A stretch of 64,000 nucleotides of DNA from Coix lacryma-jobi var. lacryma-jobi (Eukaryota; Streptophyta; Magnoliopsida; Poales; Poaceae): assembly GCA_009763385.1 (NCBI GenBank), contig CM019827.1, positions 112,867,204 through 112,931,203 of the forward strand, read 5' to 3'. This document shows positions 22,401 through 32,352 of the stretch, in pieces. A program made the position numbers and the translations under genes. Position 1 is the first letter of the stretch. Each line of letters opens with the position of its first letter. The notes below the pieces were generated by a model, which worked only from the letters and a program-made list of their open reading frames with translations, was not told the origin of the DNA and made no database searches.

Positions 22401-22740
22401 GGGGAGAGCAGAGCGGCGTGGTTGCTGATGGATTCACCACAATGTTGAGCAACAAGGATACAGATCAAATCGCCACATCGCCGATCCAATCGCCTGTGCC
22501 GGCGAGAAGTCACGAGCGAGGCAACCAGAGCATCACGGGAAAGAAGAAAGAGACAGTGGAAAATGGGGAAAGAAGAAAGAGACGGTGGGAAATGACAGTA
22601 GTACCCAACCAGGTGGACCCTACATGACAGAGAAAGAAATGGGGGGAGAGAGGGACACACGATGCCGATCAGACGAATACAAAAACTGTGTGTTGAAGAC
22701 CAACAAAACACACGAGTACATTATAGCATTCCCGTTATTT
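19475..22740. other. AT-rich noncoding stretch with a CT/GA-rich right edge
   Basis: No convincing CDS was found. 20578-20592 is a short TA microsatellite. 22340-22650 is GA-rich on the plus strand and, on the minus strand, resembles a 5' UTR. The right edge carries CTGTGTGTTG and AACACACGAG words reminiscent of the left edge near 14.65 kb, but no clear terminal inverted repeat. Confidence 0.35.
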
Positions 22741-23353
22741 GGTCACCGAAACATACAGGAATAGTCAAGCACGTCCCTAGGATGGAGACCCCACGTGCAA
22801 TGTTCCAGAACCATGCAAAACTCAAGTATACACGATGCGTGTATAATTTTCCATCAATTGCAACAGCTCTTCGTTTTACGAATCATGCACGCAAATCTTT
22901 TCATATCAGACGCCCACAGTATCGCAACATGAGACACCTCCATCAACACCAAGTCCACGATTGTGGCTTTCACCACCATCGTTACTAATCTCGCAACGAT
23001 CACCCTGGTCAAGATTGAAGTCCAATCAATCTGATCACGAGTGGAAGTCGTCGTCTTCATCCACGACGTCTTCCAGCCGCACCGTCGAATCTGGTCGTCA
23101 CGTCTGACCGACCCCTATCGAACAGCAGTCATCAGCCGCCATCAACCCGATCTCCACGTCTGGACGGATCCCTGTTGATTGCAGCCCATTGGATGGTTCG
23201 AGCCACCCGCTCGAAGTTTCCAACTCTACCGATCAGAGTCGTCGATCGCCGTCATGCTCCACCTTGCGCCATGTCCTCCACACACACCCGTGCAAGCCTT
23301 GCGCGGTGTGAAACATATCCATCGCACCTCCACGATCTTCTTCCATGAATCTG
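22741..23353 (-). other. probable internal region of a small TRIM-like element
   Basis: This lies inward of the minus-strand PBS at 23354 and contains no ORF of interest. A matching second LTR was not found on the left. Confidence 0.35.
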
Positions 23354-23365
23354 GCTTTGATACCA
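23354..23365 (-). other. PBS of a TRIM-like element
   Basis: Minus-strand TGGTATCAAAGC directly follows an LTR end (CTAACA plus AG). It matches the initiator tRNA-Met complement except at one base. Confidence 0.7.
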
Positions 23366-23367
23366 CT

Positions 23368-23568
23368 TGTTAGAGTGCGCATCGGAATCTGGCCCAGCTC
23401 GCTATACCCACGAGCCAGTGCCCCTCAAGCCCAGGTCCACCGGAGCCCGCAACATATCCAGGCATTGTGCCTAACTCAACCCAAAAGACTAGCCTGATAG
23501 GTGAGGACTGCCCCCGCCTTATGTCGTGCTCCCCACCATCAATTACCGATGTGGGACTAAACCTAACA
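23368..23568 (-). repeat. short LTR (201 bp) of a TRIM-like element
   Basis: The segment starts TGTTAG and ends CTAACA, a perfect 6-bp inverted terminus. A PBS lies on one side and a purine-rich tract on the other (23569-23580, minus GCTAGGGGAGAC). The size fits TRIM/SMART elements. Confidence 0.65.
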
Positions 23569-23756
23569 GTCTCCCCTAGCTACCGGATGGTGGAGAATTT
23601 CTTTCGTCTGCGCTTATATGACTCATACTCATACGAGTTAGAATAGCTTGTGTCTAGCGATGATCGATATAAAATTTAATTCCAAGACGTATTGGATTTA
23701 TATCTCATTCATATAAGTTACGTGTTAGAATAGCTCGCCTCTAGAGATAATACAAG

Positions 23757-24093
23757 CCCTGTTTAGCGGGACTTATAAGACAGCTGATAAACTAAAACGA
23801 CTGATTTATGTAAGAGGAAAATACTATTTCATAGTTATTTTGTACAGAATACAATTAAAGTCAAACCACGTTCAATTGCCAAAATTGCCCAAAATATTTT
23901 ACATAGTACTCGTCACATCGAAAAAATAACTAATTGTACTTTTAGTATGTACATGTCGAGACGAATCTTTTAAGCCTAGGTAGGTCATGTTTAGACAAAG
24001 TTTGTCAAATAACAACGAAAGTGCTATAGTAACTTTTCACCAAATATTTCGCGAACTGAACAAGGCCTCAGCTTATAGCTCAAGCAAACAGAG
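23757..24093. mobile_element. nested MITE remnants
   Basis: The outer piece begins CCCTGTTTAGCGGGACTTAT and resumes at 24069 as CAGCTTATAGCTCAAGCAAA. Between them lies a half element of the GGCCTTGTTTAG family, ending TTCGCGAACTGAACAAGGCC near 24066 and carrying the family word AGACGAATCTTTTAAGCCTA. The left terminus of the inner MITE is missing. Confidence 0.6.
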
Positions 24094-24605
24094 TATCAGA
24101 GTCTAATTCTAATATGCATTGAATTTCATTACAACGCAGAGACAACCTCCCTGGTAACTATAAATAACATGTGTCCAATTAACCCGACAACATAATGCTC
24201 GTGGTACTAGTACCAGCACCAGCAGCTAACGTACCGCAGCTGCAACCTGCAAGTGGCTGTACGCCTGTACCAGGTGCTGCGCCGCACCACAGTCGGCACA
24301 AACGTGCGTGGGGCTCCCAAAATTCCCATCCAAACCGATTCGTTGGACGCAACTGCAAACCAAACGCGGCAGAAGCAGGAAGAAAGCGCATTGAGATCGA
24401 TCGTAGTAGTATTTTGCATAGTGCAACGCGCGCAGGCAGTTCATCCAGGACCACTGCTTTGCTAGTAACTAGATTCTGCACTGCAAAGAGTTCCACACAA
24501 ACAGTTTAAACCCAGGTGTTGAGTACAGAAAGGTAGCCAGTGCATAATTGCATACCGTATCAAATTCATATGTTTTCGACTGTGCTTCTCCGGATCAAAA
24601 GGTAC
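24094..24605 (-). other. possible gene fragment, unrecognised
   Basis: Mixed composition. On the minus strand (24226-24444) there is a CxxC-containing segment, THVCADCGAAQHL, that could be a zinc-binding exon with its stop soon after. No family was recognised and no confident exon borders can be given. Confidence 0.2.
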
Positions 24606-26003
24606 CACTACGGTAAAACCAATCTTTGCCGAGTGTTTTTTCTTTGCCGAGTGTTTTTTTCAGGCACTCAGCAAAGAGTTTCTTTGCCGAGTGCCAAACA
24701 AAAACACTCGGTAAAGAAAAAACAATCGGCAAAGATTTTCTTTGCCGAGTGTCAGAAAAAAAAACACTCGGCAAAGAATTCTTAACCAAGTGCCAAAACA
24801 ACACTCGGCAAAGAATTTTTTGCCGAGTGTTTTTTTCTGGTACCCGGCAAATAAAATCTTTGCCGAGTGTTTTTTTTTTGCATTCGGCAAAGAGCTCTTT
24901 GCCGAGTGTTTTTTTTTACACTCGGCAAAGCCAGTTTTTAAATTACATTTTGAAGCAGTAAATTAATCCAAATGAAAAAGTTTTCAACTACAAAGTTGTT
25001 TAACTTATCAAGATGAACAATTTTTGTTTTGATAATTTCTTCATTTGACAAACTTAAAATAAATTCATTCACAAATCTTACATATCTCTCCGGTAGTTCA
25101 CGAAACTATAAGAGTGATATATAATGTTTGTGAATAATATTAGAACCACAATGTCTAATGCACAAATGGTCAAATAACCAAAATAAACTTTGTAGATCTT
25201 GACAAGTTATAAAAATTTGTAGTTGACAACATTTTAATTTGAAGTCATCTAGTTATGCAAAACTGCGTTTGAATTTAAAAAATTTAAAATTTGAATTTTT
25301 TAAAATACCTTGGATGGAGAAATGACCAAAACGAAAGTTGTATATCTCAAAAAGTTATGAAACTTTGGTGTTGACAACTTTTTGATTTGAAATTATCTTG
25401 TCAATGAAAACTACGTTTCAAATTGTCAAATTTGAAATTCAAATTTTTATAAACGGCCTCAGACGGAAAAACTACGAAAATAAAAGTTGTAGATCTCAAA
25501 AAGTTAGAAAACTTTGTACTTTTTTATTTGAATTCGTTTAGGGCCTCAAGTAAGAAAGTTACACTCGCTTTAGTATAATATATGGGTAACCGAAACGGAG
25601 ATGAAACGTATATGTGTAGTGCAGTAGTAGAGGAGGCTTTGCGCGAACGAGAGGTCGTGAGTTCGAATCATGCTGACTGCGTGAGAGAAAGTTGCGTGAA
25701 AAATATAAGGACTTGCGATTTCGAGGGAAACGGGTGGGCCCTGCCCAGTGGGCCCCTCCCTTGATTTAATAAAAGTTTTTCTCTATTTTTTTGGATTTTT
25801 TCGTTTTTTCTTTGCCCAGTGCCAAATATGTCAGCACTCGGCGAGTGCTGACATATTTGGCACTCGACAAAGAGCTCTTTGCCGATATTTTCTTTGTCTA
25901 GTGTCCTTTGCCGAGTGCGGCACTCGGTGGAGCCTTCGCTGAGTGCAAAAGGCTTTTTGCCGAGTGCTGCCAGCACTCGGCAAAGTCTAATCCTGTTGTA
26001 GTG
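24606..26003. mobile_element. complete non-autonomous CACTA element
   Basis: The left end is CACTACGGTAAAACC and the right end CCTGTTGTAGTG, flanked by TAC on both sides (24603-24605 and 26004-26006), a perfect 3-bp target duplication. Subterminal arrays of CTTTGCCGAGTG in both orientations fill about 24620-24940 and 25800-25985. The 1.4-kb element has no transposase. The middle is AT-rich with AAGTTGTAGATCT words and a tRNA-like box pair. Confidence 0.9.
25617..25669 (+). promoter_or_regulatory. tRNA-like A and B boxes inside the CACTA element
   Basis: TAGTGCAGTAG (25617-25627) fits the RNA polymerase III A-box consensus TRGYNNARNNG. GTTCGAATC (25661-25669) fits the B box, with tRNA-like spacing. 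A full tRNA fold is not evident, so a SINE or tRNA-derived relic is more likely than a tRNA gene. Confidence 0.45.
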
Positions 26004-26128
26004 TACGGAGTATAGCGAAACACAAAATTAAAAGATTATGGTTGTATCATACTCCCTTCTATAAAAAAAATACTTGTCATAATTGACTTTGCATGGTTTT
26101 TAATGTAGAGTATATCTTTTATCACTAT

Positions 26129-26250
26129 AGGTATGTTTGGAACGTAGTAATTTTATAGTGTCATGCACGAGCATCACATAAATGAATTCAATTTCACCTG
26201 AACAATATAGAAATAGGGGAAAATTTTCTCATATTCCAAACAAGACCTAT
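26129..26250. mobile_element. small MITE-like element
   Basis: The ends GGTATGTTTGGAA and TTCCAAACAAGACC are inverted copies with small differences, flanked by TA-rich bases. Confidence 0.45.
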
Positions 26251-26290
26251 GTTTTGGATCATTTTTTAAAAATGCTATAGGTTTATGTCG

Positions 26291-26412
26291 ACCCTGTTCA
26301 GCTGGTGATTTCTGGCTAAAAACAATATCGACTGATTTGTGTGAGAGAAAAATATTATTCCACGACTGAAAAGTAGAGCTGATTCTCGCCAATAAGCTTA
26401 AGCAAACAGACC
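26291..26412. mobile_element. MITE related to the outer MITE at 23757
   Basis: It begins CCCTGTTCAGCTGGTGATTT and ends AAGCTTAAGCAAACAGACCG. It shares TGATTTGTGTGAGAGAAAAAT with the element at 23.8 kb. Confidence 0.6.
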
Positions 26413-26506
26413 GTTTATATTTTAAGTATCCTGGATATACTTGCTAGATATAAGAGAGCTTCTAGAAGCAGAGAATCTAGATTTTATAGTGAGACTATCT
26501 CATCTA

Positions 26507-26764
26507 CTCCCTTCGTATCACAAATAAAAGTCATTTTAGACAAGATTTGGGTCAAACATTGGAAATATAAATCATCAATATTTTTTAAATTATTGAGTTT
26601 AGAGATGTAAAAATCATATAAATAAATTTATCTAGAAAAGTACTTTCATAAAAATATACATATACCACTTTACAACAAATATTTTTAAAAAATAAGTGGT
26701 CAAAGTTTTACTTTGGAGACCGTGTCGTTGTCCTAAACGACTTCTGTTTGCGATACTGAGGGAG
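26507..26764. mobile_element. Stowaway-type MITE
   Basis: The termini CTCCCTTCGTATC and GATACTGAGGGAG are inverted repeats flanked by TA on both sides, the Stowaway (Tc1/mariner) signature. It is 258 bp long. Confidence 0.85.
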
Positions 26765-26830
26765 TATATAAAGAAAAGGTAGATCATCTCTAATTTTCTA
26801 AAAAGTACTTTTGTGAATTAATATCATGTC

Positions 26831-27117
26831 TGTTATAAATATGTTTCTTTTGTACACTCGAACACAAGTACAGAACACATGCACAAGATGGAACTCAGTA
26901 GAACACAAGATAGGAGGAGTTTCTTTCTTTCACTGTCTACAGTTTCTCATTGTTACTATGGTGAAAGTGACTCCTCTATTTATAGAGGGAGATCACCTGA
27001 CTTCTCCAAGTCATGTACAGTGTTTGAACACTTGAATTTCTCCTCCTCTTCCTCATTTAATTGGCCACCATCAAAGTCTTGGTTTCATATACTGTAGCTG
27101 GACTTTGTTTCATAACA
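26831..27117 (-). repeat. E2 3' LTR
   Basis: 287 bp, TG...CA ends in element orientation (starting TGTTATGAAACAAAGTCC). A TATAAATAG box lies at 26976-26984 on the minus strand. The PPT follows at 27118-27133 (minus CCAAGGGGGAG core). Confidence 0.93.
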
Positions 27118-27133
27118 CTCCCCCTTGGCCAAT
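27118..27133 (-). other. E2 polypurine tract
   Basis: The minus strand reads GGCCAAGGGGGAGTG before the LTR start. Confidence 0.8.
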
Positions 27134-27389
27134 TATATGTCATGTGCATGCCTCGTTAAAAACTCCCCCCAAAAACCCAGTGGGAAAAAAGGGTAGGAGA
27201 AAAGAGTACATCACATGCATTGCTTGTGTTGCACCTGTTGCCTCGTTAAAAACCTTGCATGAGAAAACCCAGTGGGAAAAACTCATCAAGGGAAAAAGAG
27301 TACAACAGTTGATCTTCGGGTCTGGTCTTCAGGACCGTCTCATGATCTTCGGGATAACGAATATGAGCTATGGTCTTGGTAGTTGATCT

Positions 27390-28871
27390 CCCCCTAAACC
27401 CTGCAACTCTCTTAGTCGTCTCATGCCAATTCCACGGGCACATCTGTGGAAGTTGGATGCTGGCAGAGATTTTGTGAATAAATCTGCTAGATTATCACAT
27501 GACCTTACTTGCACGATATTTATCTCCCCGCTCTTCTAGAGCTCATGGGGGTAAAAGAATTTAGGAGCAATATGCTTTGTGAGATTGCTCTTGACATAGC
27601 CCATATGCATCTGTGCAACACAAGCCACATTATCTTCATAGATAATGGTGGGGGTCGCGTGTCAGTGACGTTCAAACCACATGACTTCTAGATGTGATTG
27701 ATCATCCGTCGCAACCAAACACATTCTCGTGTGGCTCCGTACAAAGCTATTATCTCTGAGTGGTTGGTTGACGTGGCAACCAGAGTCTGCTTCACAGACC
27801 TCGAGGAAATGGTTGCACCACCACACAGAAACACAAAACTAGTCTAGGACCTGGCATTATGGGGATCAGACATGTAGCCAGCGTCCACATATCCCACCAT
27901 GGTTGAGGCTTGGTTCTTCGGGAACCATACACCCAGGTCTTGGGTACCTTGAAGGTATCGTAGGATGGTTTTGATGCCAACCCAATGCCTCCTAGTTGGG
28001 GCAGCACTATACCTTGCCAACAAATTTACTGCAAATGCAATATTTGGCCTTGTGCAGTTTGCAAGGTACATGAGCGCGCCAACGACGCTCAAGTATGGAA
28101 CTTCAGGTCCCAATACTTCCTCATCATCATCCTTGGGTCTGAATGGGTCCTTGTCCGCTTCCAGGGACCGGACTACCATGGGGGTCTTAAGATGGTGGCA
28201 CTTGTTCATATTGAACTTTTCAAGTACCCTCTTAGTGTAAGTAGACTAATGTACGAAAACACCTTTAGGGAGGTGTTCGAGCTGCAGGCCCAAACAAAAC
28301 TTGGTTTTACCCAAGTCTTTCATCTCAAATTCTGCTTTGAGGTAAGCCATTGCTTTCTCAATGTCCCTTGTAGTCCCGATGATATTCAAATCATCGACAA
28401 AAACTGAGATGATGCAAAATCCTTCATCGGTTTTCTTTATGAAGACACAGGGACAATCATCATTATTTGTGTAACCTCTCTTCAGGAGAAAGTTACTTAA
28501 TCGGTTGAACCACATTCTTCCGGATTGTTTCAACCCATACAACGATCGCTGCAGGCGAACGCTAAACATGCTGCGGTTTTGATTCGGTCCAGGGACCTTG
28601 AGTCCTTCAGGGGCTCTCATATATATTTCCGAATCAAGTGACCCATACAAGTATGCGGCCACAACATCCATCAACTGCATTTTTAAATTTAAGTTAGCTG
28701 CCATAGATATGGGATATCAGAATGTTATGCCACTCATGACAGGAGAGTATGTTTCATCGTAATCGATGTCGGGCCTCTGTGTGAACCCTTGTGCCACAAG
28801 ACTTGCTTTGTACCTTACCACCTGACCATGTTCGTTCCTCTTCCAGAGGAATACCCATTTGTATCTGAAGG
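27390..28871 (-). pseudogene. E2 reverse transcriptase and RNase H, broken
   Basis: Homologous text runs from the RT N-terminus (YKWVFLWKRNEHGQVVRYK) at about 28860, through DVVAAYLYGSLDSEIYM, SLYGLKQSGRMW and FVDDLNIIGT, to the RNase H region (GYVDAGYMSD, then YEDNVACVAQMHMG and CDNLADLFTKSLP) ending near 27390. The catalytic box is VFVDD. I see at least four interruptions: a TGA near 28715, a break near 28225, a TAG near 27843 and a TAG near 27540. The E3 insertion at 28880 cuts the RT N-terminus. No function remains. Confidence 0.88.
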
Positions 28872-29129
28872 ACCGAAAGTGCTACCAGAAAGTGACTAGA
28901 GGGGGGGGGTGAATGGGAGCTTCAAATTTCTTTTCAGAAACTTGTTGCTACTGTTCCGAGAATCAACCCCAAGAGCAAACCTAGAGCTTGCAGGTGTCCA
29001 CGACCCTAGATGTAGGGTGGATGCTTCCAAGAAGCACAGCGAGACACTATACAACTCTGGAAACCCAACGCAAAAGCCGGAAATCAAAACCGACAACGGA
29101 CGAACAAACTGCGGACAAATCAGTGCAGA

Positions 29130-29430
29130 AAAACCTGCATCGGATGCTGGCAGCGTTCGATGGTCAGGCGTCGGAAGCGTCCGATGCAGAAATGCCAAGT
29201 CTGGAACCTTACTGCATAGGCATCGGAGGCTGGCTACAGTGAAGCACTAGCATCCGATGTTCGACCCTCGGACGCTCCGATGGCAATGGAGGCACCGATG
29301 GTCAGCGTCTGATGCTCCTTAGAAAACATTGTCAGATGACACGTGGCATCGGATGCATCCGATGTGAAGAACACAACATCCGATGCTCACGACTTGAGCG
29401 TCCGATGGTCCCGAAACAGAGCTGTTCTTC
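29130..29430. repeat. cluster of CATCGGATGC-like palindromes in the E3 LTR
   Basis: About a dozen variants of GCATCGGATGC, GCGTCCGATG or CATCCGATG lie within 300 bp, in both orientations, at a position in the LTR that parallels the CGGCACTGCC cluster of E4. Confidence 0.75.
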
Positions 29431-30197
29431 CGCGAAAATCACCTGATCTCCTCCGTATCAAAAGCACTAAGGCTTAGACTTTGTATGAGGAGTTCCAAGG
29501 AAATTAGTGAGCTATCCCAAAGAGATCATGGCTCGAACCTAACTCCAAATTGGTGAATCAGAAGAATTCGGGGCAAGGGAGACAAAACTCGATTCGAAAC
29601 AAAAATCGACCGATCTACTAGTTCGTGAGGTTAGAGACAAATTCCTTCAGTTGAAAGATGCGCCTCACGACCTAGAACAAATCAGTTCAAATGGAATAGC
29701 AAAAGACGCAATGATGAAGGAGATCGATCACCGGGAAAATCATGGAGAAAAGCAACCCGCGAAGAACAACACCAAAACGCGAATCACAACCACGAATTTG
29801 CAACCGTGTGGCTACCACACGCTACAATAGTGAGATTACGGTCTCACTTCCTCAAAATTTCATGAACATAGAGGTATGATTGTCTTCTCTGTGGATCTCA
29901 GTTCGCTACAGCAGAGGATGGGGAGAGCAGGAAAACCTAGAAGGCAAAATAGCAAAATGACTGAGATGGTTTGGGAGGTGGGTGTCTCCCCCTACTTATC
30001 CTAATTCTAATTCCCACTCTACCCCTAACTGATTACAGAGTGAACCAGCTAAACCCTAGGGTTATTCTGGACGAACTCGTGGTAGGTGGTGATCCGACGG
30101 CCACGCCCGCACAACTGGTAGCGTTGCCTCGACGCAACCTCACCGATTGTCGCCACGTGCCGCCACCGCTCTACTTGTCCTTTTCACGGACTTCGCC

Positions 30198-30460
30198 CCC
30201 AGTTTTGAGGCCCAAACCGGGAAACCAGCCTTCACGACCAACCCCCGGTTTTGAGGCCCAAACCGGGAAACCAGCCGTCCATCGCCTGAGTTTTGTGGCC
30301 CAAACTCAGAAACCCGCAGCGCCCAGGTTTTGAGGCCCAAACCTGGAAACCGTCCTCAGCCTGAGTTTTGTGTCCCAAACTCGGAAACCATCAGCGCCCA
30401 GGTTTTGAGGCTCAAACCTGGAAACCGTCCACTCGGTGGTTTTTCTGTGGCTCAACCACC
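30198..30460 (-). repeat. seven-unit hairpin array in the E3 LTR
   Basis: Units of 38-48 bp have an 8-nt loop TGAGGCCC or TGTGGCCC, the trailing word GAAACC and variable stems: CCCGGTTT (30244-30267), CTGAGTTT (30286-30309), CCAGGTTT (30323-30346 and 30398-30421), CTGAGTTT with one wobble (30361-30384) and GGTGGTT (30435-30460). Each has its matching arm; the first unit has one mismatch. Confidence 0.85.
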
Positions 30461-30810
30461 AAACCGAGCCGTAGAAGGGATGCACCGCCCGTGCACCCCG
30501 TCCACCGACACATGTCCCCAGGTCCTCGACCCGAGCAATACTGTGCCCCGCAAGTCTCCGCTCGTCGCTGTCCCAGGCTGTCAGCCACCACAGCTGATCC
30601 TCAGGCCACCGGTCCCTCAGTCCAAGCCTCACGTCCGCCCTTCGCCACTCTCAGTCCATCGGCACGGCACGTCTCTACTTGACCTTCACCTTGCCTTCGA
30701 TCATTGTATCCGTGCTTGACACCTGCACAACACAAGCCAAAGAACATGCGCATTATCCCAGTTCACAATCACTCATCACTCGAGACTCGGCATACACCCA
30801 TGTATCCGCA

Positions 30811-30821
30811 ATCTCCCCCTT
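30811..30821 (-). other. E3 polypurine tract
   Basis: Minus-strand AAGGGGGAGAT abuts the LTR start, as in E4. Confidence 0.8.
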
Positions 30822-32352
30822 GATGAGTGCATTGTCAACTACCAACACAAATCATAATGGAATAGAGGAAGGAAGAAGAAAGAGAAGAGAGAACTCGTCC
30901 AAATGACCCAAAAGCATATCAAAGCCAGAAGAAGGTCAAGTGAAAGAGCAAAACAACTTGGTCCCCAAAGACATGTGCAACGGCTCGACGCAACCCAGCA
31001 AAGCAAAGCTAGCCCTCAAGAAGAGGTAGAACAGGCTCAACACCGCTAGCGAGAAAGCTCGACACCAATTGAAATACCAATTGAAATTCAAGCAGAATAG
31101 AGCTAGCCCTCAAGAAGAGGCAGAATGGGCTCAACACCGCTAGCGAGAAAGCTCGATACCAACTGAAGAGCACAAAGGCAAAGGCGCTAGTTCCTCAAGA
31201 AAGAGGCAAAAGCTCAACACAACTAGCTACTAAAAATGCTCCGAACTAATTGGAAAATTCAAAATCCGAGCTCAAAATCCCCCTTCAATAGTGCACACAA
31301 CCAGGAAATCTCACAACCAGGAAATCTCCCCCTTAGTTGATCTTATGATTTGACAAAAATTCTCCCCCTTAGTTGAAAATGCACTATCAAGTATCTCCCC
31401 TCTAAATGCATATGAGTTAAAATGCAAGTTAGCAGCTTCAGAAATATAGTCGATAGAATGAGAAGATGCTCGACAAAATGTTGATCCGATGACTCAACAA
31501 TATGCACAGAATGCTAGCAAAAGCTCAAACTGATCACCAAATACGAAATCTGAACATTGGAGCAGAATGAGCAATTTTCAGCCAAAAAGGTATTCACCAT
31601 CAAAATAGCATTAAACATGTATAGACAGGAAGTCAAACAAGTGCTAAACATGTATACAAGGTGAACTACCCCTAGCAAGGTTCAATCATCATGCTATAGA
31701 ATGAAACATAGACTTGTGTATTCAAATTTTATCAGAGTTGCAGCGGTTAAATTACACAAGTTCAAATTTCAGCATGTGATTGCGAGAGGTTGAAAGTTTG
31801 TCATTGCCTAACTTTTCAACTGTGCAAAGCCTATGCAGAAGTAATCAAAAGCTTAAAGCAACAGTTTCGGTCATACACTACACAGCTCTAGTTTAACTCA
31901 AAGTGCAATGAGAGACAGTCTCGATACTGTGATGTGCTGATAAGCAATCTCATCTTGATCTTTCCAATTCACTTAACTTGGTTCAAATTTAAAACAGAAT
32001 ATGAACATACCAAGCAAGTGAATGACTCGGAACTAGAGACATAGCAACCTAGCATATATGAAAAGCACAAGTGATTTCAACATATTCTGCACATGCTAGT
32101 TGCATATCTCAATGGTGAACATTTTCAAGTTTTATGTTCATTAAGCAAATTCACCATTCATAAAATTGCTCAGCTCACAACATGTATCAGTGATCAGAAA
32201 GAGCATAAGCTACAAGCACCATTATAAAACATCGGAGCATACACTATACAGAGCATAGTCACATTCTAAAGATTATATACATGAAGCTCTGAATGTAAAT
32301 ATGCAAGATGAAATGCAAAGATGCATGATGAAACCAATTGAAAGAAAAAGAG
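30822..32352 (-). other. E3 3' noncoding region
   Basis: No ORF. A roughly 93-bp unit (AGCTAGCCCTCAAGAAGAGG through GAGAAAGCTCGA) is repeated at about 31008 and 31101, with a decayed third copy near 31188. In E4 the same interval carries an accessory ORF, absent here. Confidence 0.65.

Larger units (their letters stand above)
28880..30810 (-). repeat. E3 3' LTR, 1.93 kb
   Basis: In element orientation it starts TGCGGATACATGG beside the PPT and ends GGTAGCA at E2 sequence. It contains a cluster of CATCGGATGC-type palindromes and an array of covarying hairpins, listed separately. No partner LTR remains. Confidence 0.8.

Noticed and set aside
14640..22760. A single large MULE with terminal inverted repeats
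   Set aside because: The edges share GTGTGTTTT-like words but no long inverted repeat or 9-bp target duplication could be established.
25617..25669. A functional tRNA gene
   Set aside because: Boxes fit, but no acceptor stem or anticodon arm folds around them.
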